Below, piece by piece: positions 13,192 to 21,872 of a DNA stretch of 64,000 nucleotides. The first letter of the stretch is position 1. The number at the start of each line of letters is the position of its first letter. The notes beneath the pieces are model-generated. The model ran no database searches. It had not been told where the DNA came from and saw only the letters and a list, made by a program, of their open reading frames with translations. The position numbers and the translations under genes are program-made. Source of the stretch: Diaminobutyricimonas sp. LJ205 (GTDB taxonomy: Bacteria; Actinomycetota; Actinomycetes; Actinomycetales; Microbacteriaceae); the NCBI RefSeq assembly GCF_009755725.1, contig NZ_CP046619.1, positions 1 through 64,000 on the forward strand, written 5' to 3'.

Positions 13192-14037
13192 GTGACCGAG
13201 GCGCCGCAGACCCGATCGGCGAACTACTGTTACCGGCATCCCGATCGGCCGAGCTGGATTCTCTGCCAGCGTTGCGGACGCACTATCTGCCCTGAGTGCC
13301 AGACGCAGGCTGCGGTCGGCGTGCACTGCCCGGACTGCATGCGGGAAACACGCGAGGGTGCCGTGCCGCAGCGACGACCCATCGGACGGATGCTGCGGCC
13401 TGCGTCGACCTCGACTCGGCCGATCGTCACCTGGTCGATCATCGGCCTGACGGTCGCGATCTTCCTGCTGCAGCAGTTGACGAACGATTACGTCACCGCG
13501 CTGTTCACCTATCGGCCGTTCCTCACCCCGTGGCTGCCGTGGACGATGCTCACCTCGGTGCTGGTGCACGCGGGCATCATGCACATTGCGCTGAACATGC
13601 TTTCGCTGTTCGTGCTCGGTCCACCGCTCGAGCAGATGCTCGGCCGCATCCGGTTCGTGCTGCTCTACGTGATCGCGGGCTTCGGTGGCTCGGTTGCGGT
13701 GCTCTGGTTGTCGCCGAATGGCGGCGTGCTCGGGGCATCCGGTGCCATCTTCGGACTGCTCGGTGCGCTGCTGGTGATTCAGCGCGGCCTCGGCGCGAAT
13801 TCCCGGCAGCTGGTGGTCATCCTGGTGCTCAACCTGGCGGTCGGTTTCTTCCTGCCCGGTATTTCGTGGCAGGCGCACGTCGGCGGTCTGATCGCCGGCG
13901 GACTGGTCGCATTGATCTACATGCGCACCCGGCGGCGTGACCAGCGGACGATTCAGGTGCTACTGCTGGCGGGTCTTGCGCTGCTCATGATCGGTGGCAC
14001 CGTTCTGGGCTACGCGGTGCAATTCATGTTGGCCTGA
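13192..14037 (+). CDS. Rhomboid family intramembrane serine protease with N-terminal zinc-finger region
   Basis: The 281-residue protein cleaves membrane substrates within the bilayer. The N-terminal 55 residues contain paired cysteines and histidines (CYRHPDRP, CQRCGR, CPECQ, HCPDCM), a B-box-like zinc site. About six membrane helices follow. The catalytic serine is in GASGAIFG (Ser183) and the catalytic histidine in SWQAHVGG (His229). The GTG start is 5 bp after ppiA. Substrates are unknown. Confidence 0.93.
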   Translation: MTEAPQTRSANYCYRHPDRPSWILCQRCGRTICPECQTQAAVGVHCPDCMRETREGAVPQRRPIGRMLRPASTSTRPIVTWSIIGLTVAIFLLQQLTNDYVTALFTYRPFLTPWLPWTMLTSVLVHAGIMHIALNMLSLFVLGPPLEQMLGRIRFVLLYVIAGFGGSVAVLWLSPNGGVLGASGAIFGLLGALLVIQRGLGANSRQLVVILVLNLAVGFFLPGISWQAHVGGLIAGGLVALIYMRTRRRDQRTIQVLLLAGLALLMIGGTVLGYAVQFMLA

Positions 14038-14040
14038 AAG

Positions 14041-14071
14041 TTATCCACAGGTTAATCCACACTGGGGATAA
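14041..14071. other. DnaA-box cluster away from oriC
   Basis: A perfect TTATCCACA box starts at 14041. TAATCCACA at 14053-14061 differs at one base. TGGGGATAA at 14063-14071 is a reverse box with one change. Three boxes in 31 bp are unlikely by chance in this GC-rich sequence. The cluster lies in the gap between the convergent rhomboid and crgA genes, about 12 kb from oriC. It may titrate DnaA; that role is inferred. Confidence 0.6.
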
Positions 14072-14119
14072 TTACAGGCGTGTAGTTTGTGCCCCGGACG
14101 TGGGCCAGCCCGATCGGGC

Positions 14120-14368
14120 TCAGCGCCACCTGGTGGTCATCAGGAAGCCGATGAACATGATCCCGAAGCCGACCAGGATGTTGAAGTTACCGATGTCGGC
14201 GATCGGGAAGCGAGTCTCGCTGACGTAGAACACGATGATCCACAGCAGGCCGACGAGCATGAAGCCGAACATGATCGGCTTGAACCACACCGGGTTCGGC
14301 GCATCCTCAGCGGTGCGCTGTTCTGTCTGGTCGTCGGTCTTGTTGCTGCGTGCGTTCGATCGGGCCAT
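14120..14368 (-). CDS. crgA: Cell division protein CrgA
   Basis: CrgA is a small divisome membrane protein that helps recruit FtsI and other septal factors in Actinobacteria. The 82-residue protein has a charged N-terminus (MARSNARSNKTDDQTEQRT), then NPVWFKPIMFG and two membrane helices (about 33-53 and 61-80), ending in MTTRWR. Length and two-helix layout fit the family. The longer open frame upstream is not family-like. Its position near trpG and the kinase/PBP operon is conserved. Confidence 0.93.
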   Translation of the reverse strand: MARSNARSNKTDDQTEQRTAEDAPNPVWFKPIMFGFMLVGLLWIIVFYVSETRFPIADIGNFNILVGFGIMFIGFLMTTRWR

Positions 14369-14473
14369 GCCGAGGATTCTACCGTGCGACGCCTGCGGGC
14401 ACCCCTCATCGGGCGCGCCTAGAATCAAGGGAGTCGCCCGGCCGCCCACTCGCGAAGGAAAGAGGTCTCGCAA

Positions 14474-15112
14474 GTGACCCGTGTCCTTGTCATCGACAAC
14501 TACGACAGCTTCGTCTACACATTGAATGGTTACCTCCTCCAGTTGGGCGCGGAGACCACCGTCGTGCGGAACGACACGATTCCCGAGAACGATGTCGCGG
14601 CCGCGATCGCTGACTACGACGCCGTGCTGTTGTCGCCTGGTCCGGGTACCCCTGCTGCCGCTGGTGCGTCGATTCCGATCGTGCACGCCGCGCTTCACAG
14701 CGGGCAGCCGTTGCTCGGCGTGTGCCTCGGGCACCAGGCGATCGCCGAGGCGCTCGGCGCCACGGTCACCCACGCCGAAGAGCTCATGCACGGCAAGACC
14801 TCACAGGTCAGCCATGACGGCAGCGCGTTCTACGACGGCGTTCCGCAGCCGTTCACGGCGACCCGGTATCACTCGCTCGCGATCGTCGATGGCACCATGC
14901 CAGACCAGCTCGAGGTCACCGCACGCACCGAAGGCGGCGTGATCATGGGCCTGCAGCACCGGGACGCCCCGGTCTATGGCGTGCAGTTCCACCCGGAATC
15001 GGTGCTCACCGAGGGCGGTTACCGGATGCTCGGCAACTGGCTGGCCGTCGCCGGACTGCCCGAGGCAGCTGAGATCGCGAAGGGCCTGACCCCGCTGGTC
15101 GCGATCCGCTGA
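14474..15112 (+). CDS. trpG: Anthranilate / aminodeoxychorismate synthase component II (glutamine amidotransferase)
   Basis: This class-I glutamine amidotransferase subunit provides ammonia for anthranilate (tryptophan) or aminodeoxychorismate (folate) synthesis. The 212-residue protein has the full triad: Cys84 in LLGVCLGHQ, and His173 and Glu175 in VQFHPESV. The starting motif VLVIDNYDSFVYTL is typical. GTG start at 14474 with an AAGAGG ribosome site upstream. The partner component I is not nearby, so which pathway it serves is unresolved; the gene is often called trpG at this locus. Confidence 0.93.
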   Translation: MTRVLVIDNYDSFVYTLNGYLLQLGAETTVVRNDTIPENDVAAAIADYDAVLLSPGPGTPAAAGASIPIVHAALHSGQPLLGVCLGHQAIAEALGATVTHAEELMHGKTSQVSHDGSAFYDGVPQPFTATRYHSLAIVDGTMPDQLEVTARTEGGVIMGLQHRDAPVYGVQFHPESVLTEGGYRMLGNWLAVAGLPEAAEIAKGLTPLVAIR

Positions 15113-15116
15113 GCAG

Positions 15117-16717
15117 CTAGAACGCTGAGTTGATGGCGAGCTCGATCGCGATCTCGTCCCACCAGGCTCCAGCCTTCGGCCCTCCGTTGCAGGCGCCATC
15201 CGATGCGCCGATGGTCTTGATCCACAGGTTGGCGTCCTGGTGGCCGTGATCGGCACGTCCGGGCAGGGCGCCCAGCCCACGGCCCCGCGGATTGCACCAC
15301 TCGCCGTTGTCGCCCTTGCCATTGCGGCTGGTGTCGATGACATAGTGCTTGCCGCCGAGAAACTCCGAGATCGACTCCGCGTAGTCGCGCACTTGAGCGG
15401 TGGGCTTGTAGTTCGACACGTTGGTCGCGAATCCGCGCACGTGCTCGACGCCGGCGGCGAGCAGCCGCTTCGCCATCTCGGCTGCCGGCACCGAGTACGA
15501 GGAACCGGCGTCGATGTAGACGGTGGCGCCCGCATCAGTCAGGGTCTTCGCGGCATAGCTCAGCAGGCCGGCACGGTCGCCCTGGATCTCCGGGCAGCGA
15601 CCGAGTTGCATCAGGGCATCCGGTTCCAGAACGACGGCGACCCGCTTGCCCGCAATGCCCGCAGCGATCTCGTTCACCCAGTCGTCGTACTGGTCAGCGG
15701 TGAGTCCGCCGGCCGAGTGGCCACTGCAGTCACGGCCAGGGATGGCGTAGAGCACGAGGGTTCCGGTCTGGCCGGCGTCCTCGGCGTCCTGGGTGTACTT
15801 CGCGACGGTGGCGCGGACTTTGGACACCGGGTTCCAGTCGCCCACCCACCGGGTTCCCGCATGGGCGCTGATCCTGTCGACGGCGGCGGCGCCGCACTAT
15901 TGCCGCGTGCCCGCAGGTCGGCAGCGGCGGCCACCGACGGGTAGGTCGGGTCGACGTACGGGGCGTGCGCGGCGAACGGATTGCTGCCGACCTCGCGGGT
16001 CGCGGGCACCATCGGCGTCGGTGAACCCTCGCCACGCCACTGGGCTGCGCTGATCGGCGTGGACACGCCGTTCACCACCTTGTGGATCTGGGCCTCGCCC
16101 ACCGCTTGCGTGAAATAGGTGTTCACTCGGCGGGTGATCGTCGCCGCGTCGATGGTCTTGTACTCGTTGGCCCAGGCCTGCCGCCAATGTCCCAGGGGCG
16201 TGCGCACGAGGATCTCCTGCGGCGCCGAGGCGTAGCTGTAATACTCGATGGCGGGCATCCGGTCAACGATCTTCGGAGTGGGTGAGCCCTCGTAGACCCA
16301 GTGCCGCTCGGTGATCGGGGTGACAGCCTCATACGACACCTTGTAGAGCTGGGTTTCGCCGCGGACCTGCATGAACGCGGTGCCGAACCGTACGACGACC
16401 GCATCCGCTGGCACCACGGCCGCCTCGGCTGCCGTGAGCTTCTGCCAGCCGGCGCTGGTCTTGCCGAGCACCTCACCCGGTGCCGACGCGTACGCCATGA
16501 AGGCCGAGTAGGTTTCGGACGCGTTCGCGGCCGGCGCGTAACCGAGCACGAGCATCACCAGCACGAGCACGATCCCGATCACCTCGAGCACGGCAGTGCG
16601 TCGTCGGGTTCCGGTCGCGCCGCGGGTTCCGGAATCGCCGGATGCGACATCGGCGGATGTCGGAATGGTTGCGGTGTTCCCGCGCGAGCGCGCGAAAAAG
16701 GGCGTGAAAAGCTGCAT
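15117..16717 (-). pseudogene. Glycoside hydrolase family 6 endoglucanase, frameshifted
   Basis: Two minus-strand frames together encode one secreted cellulase-like protein. The first (from 16717) has a 42-residue N-terminus, a hydrophobic signal (VLEVIGIVLVLVMLVLGYAP) and two ~80-residue repeats (73-152 and 159-238) sharing YASAP, GE.Q..KV and EGSPTP motifs. It then reaches the GH6 entry motif NPFAAHAPYVDP. The GH6 core continues in another frame from about 15890: catalytic RDCSG, VVLEPDAL, VIDTSRNG, EWCNPRGRGLG and DACNGGPKAG-like elements are intact down to the stop at 15117. The second frame has a TAG just upstream of the junction, so a one-base indel in the GC-rich run near 15880-15900 is the simplest explanation. 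It could be a real mutation or an assembly error. Confidence 0.85.
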
Positions 16718-16868
16718 GGTCGTGTTTCCCCCGAGACCTGACGGCCGGTCTGCGCTGCATATGCGCGACTCAGAAAATAACCGTCGCTAATCAGGATCAC
16801 ACCGCCTGAACGCGGCGTGAATCCTCCATTCGGGGGTGTTGTCTACCCCAAAGCGAGGGTGTCGAGAG

Positions 16869-16932
16869 GGTCTCGGCAGGCTCGATCAGCAGGCTGCTCG
16901 ACCAGCGGGCTGCTCGACGAGCGGGTTGCTGG
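16869..16932. repeat. Interspersed GGTCTCGGCAGGCTCGA repeat plus tandem 16-mer
   Basis: GGTCTCGGCAGGCTCGA (16869-16885) is the reverse complement of part of a unit also found at 37388-37407 and inside hemH at 62652-62671. It is followed by two tandem 16-mers, GCTGCTCGACCAGCGG and GCTGCTCGACGAGCGG (16893-16924), that differ at one base. The block lies between pknB and the GH6 gene, with no coding content. Confidence 0.65.
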
Positions 16933-16937
16933 GTGGA

Positions 16938-18641
16938 CTAGCCGGCGCAGTAGCGCAGGGTGATGTCCGAGCGCTGCGGCTGGTCGCCCACGACGGACTG
17001 CGCCACGATCGTCTGACCGCTGCAGCTGAAGTCCCGGGTGAGGTGCACCTGCAGGCCCAACTCACTCTGCATGGTCGAGCTGGCGTCCGCGAAACTCCGG
17101 CCGGTGACATCCGGAACCGAAACGAGCCCGTTGCTGACGACCAGGTTGATGGTCTCACCCTCACGGGCCATCGTGGCGCCCTCAGGGTCACTGGACATGA
17201 CCACACCGGCGGGGACGTCCTTCGAGTAGGACTGCTCGCTCGATCCGTAGATCAGCCCGGCCTCGGTGATCGCGGCGATCGCCGACGCCTCGTCCAGGCG
17301 CACCAACTGCGGGACGGCGACCTGACGCTTGCCGATCGAGACGTAGACCTTGATCTCCATGCCAGGTGACACGGTGATACCGGCGCCGGGGATGGTCGAG
17401 ACGACCTGGCCCTCGGGCACGGTGTCGCTGACCTCACTGAAGCGTTGCGCCACCAGGTCGTTACTGGCGAGGACCTTCTCGGCGTCCTCGTAGTTCTGGC
17501 CCGCGACATCCGGAACGCTCACCGACACCGCCTCGGTGAGCGGGGTCCTCTCAAGCGAGAACGTCCAGTACAGGACCGCGGCGACGATGACCGCCATCAC
17601 GGCGATGCCCGCCCAGATCCAGGCGACCGGTGGGCGGTTCTGCGACCGGTTCGGGCGGTCGGGCACGACTGTCAGCTGGCGAATGGTCGCCTCGGAGCCG
17701 GCCGTGGCGTTCGGGTTGACGCCGAACAGGCTCGCATTGAAATCGGGTGCGGTGTCGATCCTGCGGGTCGGCACCTGGCCGGCGGCGGCGGCCTGAACGT
17801 CGTTGCGGAACTCGGCGGCGCTCTGGAAGCGCTCGAACCGGTCCTTTGCGAGCGCGTGCAGGACAACCGCGTCGATCGCGGGCGACACCCGCGGGTTGTA
17901 GGCGCTCGGCGGGGCCGGAGCCTCGCTCACATGCTGGTAGGCGACCGCTACCGGGCTGTCGCCACGGAACGGAGGCCGACCGGTGAGCATCTCGAACAGC
18001 ACTACGCCGGTCGAGTAGAGGTCGGTGCGGGCGTCGACGGATTCGCCGCGAGCCTGCTCGGGCGAGAAGTACTGGGCGGTGCCGAGGATCACGCTGGTCT
18101 GCGCAACGGTGGCCGAACTGTCGGAGATGGCCCGGGCGATGCCGAAGTCCATGACCTTGACCTGACCGGTCGGCGTAACCATGATGTTGCCCGGCTTGAT
18201 GTCGCGGTGTACGACGCCCGCTCGATGCGAGTACTCGAGCGCGGTGAGCACGCCCTCGGCGATGCGGGTGGCTTCCTGGGGGTCCATCGGACCCTCGGCG
18301 ATGATGTCCTTGAGCAGTCGGCCGTCGACGAATTCCATCACGATGAACGGCAACTGCCGTTCGATGCCGTTCTGGTCGGTGACGGTCTCTTCGCCGGCGT
18401 CGAACACCCGCACGATCGTGGGGTGCGCCATCCGGGCGGCCGCCTGGGCTTCCTGACGGAACCGGGTGCGGAAGGTGGGGTCGTCGGCGAGGGTGGGCTT
18501 CAGCAGTTTGATCGCGACGCGGCGGCCGAGGCGGGAGTCGGTTCCGACGTGCACGTCGGCCATTCCGCCATGCCCGATGAGTTCGCCGACCTCGTAGCGT
18601 CCCGCCAGCTGGCGCAGTGCCTGCGTTCCGCCTTCTATCAC
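16938..18641 (-). CDS. pknB: Ser/Thr protein kinase PknB with PASTA domains
   Basis: PknB is a transmembrane kinase that senses cell-wall fragments and controls growth and division. The 567-residue protein has a kinase domain (about 15-275) with glycine loop GHGGMADV, Lys45, HRDIKPGN (His145) and DFG (165-167). A single membrane helix lies near 343-366. Three extracellular PASTA repeats fill the remainder, and the last contains two cysteines (FSCSG, RYCAG) that could pair. It is the last gene of the fhaA-to-pknB operon. Confidence 0.95.
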   Translation of the reverse strand: MIEGGTQALRQLAGRYEVGELIGHGGMADVHVGTDSRLGRRVAIKLLKPTLADDPTFRTRFRQEAQAAARMAHPTIVRVFDAGEETVTDQNGIERQLPFIVMEFVDGRLLKDIIAEGPMDPQEATRIAEGVLTALEYSHRAGVVHRDIKPGNIMVTPTGQVKVMDFGIARAISDSSATVAQTSVILGTAQYFSPEQARGESVDARTDLYSTGVVLFEMLTGRPPFRGDSPVAVAYQHVSEAPAPPSAYNPRVSPAIDAVVLHALAKDRFERFQSAAEFRNDVQAAAAGQVPTRRIDTAPDFNASLFGVNPNATAGSEATIRQLTVVPDRPNRSQNRPPVAWIWAGIAVMAVIVAAVLYWTFSLERTPLTEAVSVSVPDVAGQNYEDAEKVLASNDLVAQRFSEVSDTVPEGQVVSTIPGAGITVSPGMEIKVYVSIGKRQVAVPQLVRLDEASAIAAITEAGLIYGSSEQSYSKDVPAGVVMSSDPEGATMAREGETINLVVSNGLVSVPDVTGRSFADASSTMQSELGLQVHLTRDFSCSGQTIVAQSVVGDQPQRSDITLRYCAG

Positions 18642-18711
18642 AACCGCTTACTCCGATCCGGGTCCCACCGACAGCCGTAGTCAGTGTAACCGGCGTCGGA
18701 TGCCCGACCGG

Positions 18712-20421
18712 TTATGTACCAGGCGGTGCAGAGGGTGTCGGAATTATCGGTTCGGTAACGTCGATCGTCAGGGTGCCGGATGGCTCGGAGATAAACTCGC
18801 CGCAGTTCGCGACATAGCTGATCGTGACGTCCTCGGTACCGCCCTGAATCTGCACGGGAGTGTCTCTGACGTTGGACTGTGCAACGTTGTTGCTCAGCTC
18901 GGGGAGTCTTCCGTTCGATGAGATCGTGAACGTGTAACCGGTCAGCGAGGTGCCGCTCGGGCACTGGTTATAGGTATCCCAGCGGATGTCGACGTCATCG
19001 TCCGGCCCGACCGGTCCGCCCTGCTGCAAGGTCGGCGCAGCCGGAGCCGGGGGCGACGGAATCTCGGAGTAGAACGAAACCCGCACGGTGGTTCCCGGCT
19101 GCAGGTTGCCGACCGGGCTGGCGTCGTAGGCGCGGCCCTGCTGGTCAACGCTCGGAGCGGTGCTGCCGTTCACCGGATCCAGGGCAAGGCCGCGATCGGT
19201 GAGCAGACCTTCCACTTCGTCGCGCGTCTTGCCGGTGATCTCGTCGCGGCTGAGAGCGACCGTGGTCGGCGCCGAGGAGGTCGGCGGCGCGCTGGTCTGG
19301 GTCGGCGGAGCCGACGTGGTCGTCCGTGACGTCTCCGCTTCCGGCGTCTGCTCTGGGTTGGCCAGCAAGGCGATCAGCACGCCGATCAGGACGATGCCAA
19401 GCAGCGTGACCAAGGCGATCAGCGGCCAGGTCCAGGGGTTGCGCTTACGCTCTTCCTCGACCGGGGTCTCCGCCGTGCCGGTGCCGACGGCTTCGTCCTG
19501 CGTCTGCAGCAGTCGGGTGGTGGCATCCGCCCCGCCACCGGTGAGGGTGGCCAGGGATGCTGCGCCCGCAATCGCGGGAACGGCGACCGCCGCACCTGCG
19601 ACGTCTCCTCGACGAAGCGCCTGCGCGGCGCGGGCGAGGTGCGCCGCGGTCGACGGGCGCTCGTCGGGCCGCTTGGCGATGCTCGAGTAGACCAGGTTCT
19701 TGACCGGCTCCGAAACGGCGACCGGTAACTCGGGCGGAGCCTCGTTGATCTGCGCCATGGCGATCGCGACCTGCGACTCACCGGTGAACGGGCGGCGTCC
19801 GGCCAGCGCCTCATAGGCGACGATGCCGAGCGAGTAGATGTCGGTAGAGGGGGATGCCGGGTGACCGGAAGCCTGCTCGGGAGACAGGTACTGCACGGTG
19901 CCCATGACCTGACCGGTCGCGGTCAGCGGTACCTGGTCGGCGATGCGGGCGATACCGAAGTCGGTGATCTTGACGCGGCCATCCGGCGTGATCAGCAGGT
20001 TGCCCGGCTTGATGTCGCGGTGCACCAAGCCGACGGCGTGTGCCGCCTGCAGTGCGTTCGCGGTCTGCGCGACGAAGTCGAGTACCCGGTCGGTGGAGAG
20101 CACGCGCTCGCGTTCCAGGATCGCGCTGAGCGCCTCGCCGGGCACCAGTTCCATGACGAGGTAGGCGCTGCCCTCTTCCTCGCCGTAGTCGAAGACGTTG
20201 GCGATGCCCTCGTGACTGACCAGAGCGGCATGGCGGGCTTCGGCGCGGAAGCGCTCGAGGAAGCCGGGGTCGCCCATGTACTCGTCTTTGAGGATCTTGA
20301 TCGCGACCGTCCGCCCGATCACCAGATCGGTCGCCTGCCAGACCTCACCCATACCGCCGATCGCGATTCTGGATGAGAGCTGGTACCGTCCACCAAAGGT
20401 GAGCCCGCTCGTGGGTCTCAT
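18712..20421 (-). CDS. pknA: Ser/Thr protein kinase PknA-type with extracellular C-terminal region
   Basis: The 569-residue kinase has glycine loop AIGGMGEV, Lys42, HRDIKPGN near residue 138 and the DFG motif. A juxtamembrane Ala-rich stretch precedes the membrane helix near 330-353. Outside lie a Thr/Ser/Pro-rich linker, one PASTA-like unit (ITGKTRDEVEGLLTDRGLAL) and a C-terminal ~100-residue beta domain with two cysteines (NQCPSG, ANCGEF). The classical mycobacterial PknA lacks such an ectodomain. The start overlaps the pbpA stop (ATGA), so the genes are coupled. Confidence 0.92.
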   Translation of the reverse strand: MRPTSGLTFGGRYQLSSRIAIGGMGEVWQATDLVIGRTVAIKILKDEYMGDPGFLERFRAEARHAALVSHEGIANVFDYGEEEGSAYLVMELVPGEALSAILERERVLSTDRVLDFVAQTANALQAAHAVGLVHRDIKPGNLLITPDGRVKITDFGIARIADQVPLTATGQVMGTVQYLSPEQASGHPASPSTDIYSLGIVAYEALAGRRPFTGESQVAIAMAQINEAPPELPVAVSEPVKNLVYSSIAKRPDERPSTAAHLARAAQALRRGDVAGAAVAVPAIAGAASLATLTGGGADATTRLLQTQDEAVGTGTAETPVEEERKRNPWTWPLIALVTLLGIVLIGVLIALLANPEQTPEAETSRTTTSAPPTQTSAPPTSSAPTTVALSRDEITGKTRDEVEGLLTDRGLALDPVNGSTAPSVDQQGRAYDASPVGNLQPGTTVRVSFYSEIPSPPAPAAPTLQQGGPVGPDDDVDIRWDTYNQCPSGTSLTGYTFTISSNGRLPELSNNVAQSNVRDTPVQIQGGTEDVTISYVANCGEFISEPSGTLTIDVTEPIIPTPSAPPGT

Positions 20422-21872
20422 CTGTTCAGCACCGCCTCAATGACCTGCTTCGCAATGGGCGCGGCGACAGTGTTTCCGAAGGCGTTCTGCCCCCGGCCCC
20501 CACCGTTCTCCACGACCACAGCAACCGCAACCTGTGGGTCGTTCGCTGGCGCGAACCCGGTGAACCAGAGCGTGTACGGCTCGTCCACATCGTTCTCCGC
20601 CGTGCCGGTCTTACCCGCCACATCGACCCCGTTTATTCTTGCATTCCCCGACACGCCATTACTCACCGCGGCAACCATCATTTGGGTCAAGGCTTCCGCG
20701 GTCTCGGGGGTGATCGGCTCGTTGTACACCTCGGTCGTCGGACCCTGCAGTTCGGACAGATCCGCGGCGGTGATGCTTTCGACCAGGTTGGGATACATGA
20801 GCACGCCGTCGTTGGCGATGGCCGCAGACATCATCGCCATCTGCAGCGGGGTGACCCGGACGCTCGCCTGACCGAATGAGGAGAGCATGAGCTCCGCGTC
20901 GCTGGCCGGCAGCGGGTACTGGCTCGCGGTTGTCCGCATCGGAATCTCTAGGCGGTCACCGAAGCCGAACGCCTCCGCGTAATCCGAGAGAGTTTCCTTG
21001 CCGACCGCCTGACCGATCTGAGCGAAGCCGACGTTGCAACTCAGGCGCAGGGAATCCGCAATGCTTACCGTCTCGGTGCCGCCGCAATCGCTGTCTCCCG
21101 AGTTGGTGACCACCGAGGAGGACTGCGGGAGCGTGATGCTGGGAGGGTTGGGGAACTGGCTGTCGGCGGTGAACTTGCCGGAGTCGATCGCCGCGGCGGC
21201 GACGAGCACCTTGAAGATCGATCCGGGGTAATACAGGTCACCGCTGATCGCGCGGTTCACCAGGGGGTCGGCCGGATCGGCCAGCAGCGCCTCGTAGTTC
21301 GCGATCACCTCACTGGTGTTGTGCGATGCCAGCAGATTCGGGTCGTAACTGGCTTTCGACACCATCGCGAGGATCGCGCCGGTCTTCGGGTCGAGCGCGA
21401 CAACGGCGCCGGCGTTATCGCCGAGAGCGTCCCACGCAGCCTGCTGGACAACCGGGTCGACGGTCAGTTCGACCGAGGCGCCCTTGGGGGTCTGCCCGGT
21501 GAAGGTCGCGGTGAGGTTGTCGAGGAACTGGGCGTTCGCGGTCCCGCTGAGGTAGTCGTTCAGCGCGCCCTCAACACCGGTGTTGCCCTGGTTGAGCGTG
21601 AAGTACCCGGTGACGTGGGCATACAGGTTGGGCTGCGGGTAGGTGCGCAGGAACTTGTACTGGTCATCGACCGGCATGGACTGCGCGACCGGGACACCAT
21701 CGATCAGGATGGGCCCGCGCTCGGCCGAGTAGCTGTCGAACAGGGTGCGAGAGTTGCGCCCGTCGGCCTTCAGCTGATCGGCCTGAAAGACCTGGATCAC
21801 GGTCGTCGAGCTGAACAGGGCAAGGAACATCAGCAGGACGACAAAGCTGACGCGTCGGAGTTCTTTATTCAT
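20418..21872 (-). CDS. pbpA: Penicillin-binding protein PbpA (class B transpeptidase)
   Basis: PbpA cross-links peptidoglycan and works with the SEDS protein encoded next door. The 484-residue protein has an N-terminal membrane anchor (about 9-28), a dimerisation-like region, and the transpeptidase domain. The active-site motifs are SIFK (Ser218, Lys221), SCN (278-280) and KTGTAE near 415. It overlaps rodA/ftsW upstream and pknA downstream by four bases each. Confidence 0.95.
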   Translation of the reverse strand: MNKELRRVSFVVLLMFLALFSSTTVIQVFQADQLKADGRNSRTLFDSYSAERGPILIDGVPVAQSMPVDDQYKFLRTYPQPNLYAHVTGYFTLNQGNTGVEGALNDYLSGTANAQFLDNLTATFTGQTPKGASVELTVDPVVQQAAWDALGDNAGAVVALDPKTGAILAMVSKASYDPNLLASHNTSEVIANYEALLADPADPLVNRAISGDLYYPGSIFKVLVAAAAIDSGKFTADSQFPNPPSITLPQSSSVVTNSGDSDCGGTETVSIADSLRLSCNVGFAQIGQAVGKETLSDYAEAFGFGDRLEIPMRTTASQYPLPASDAELMLSSFGQASVRVTPLQMAMMSAAIANDGVLMYPNLVESITAADLSELQGPTTEVYNEPITPETAEALTQMMVAAVSNGVSGNARINGVDVAGKTGTAENDVDEPYTLWFTGFAPANDPQVAVAVVVENGGGRGQNAFGNTVAAPIAKQVIEAVLNR

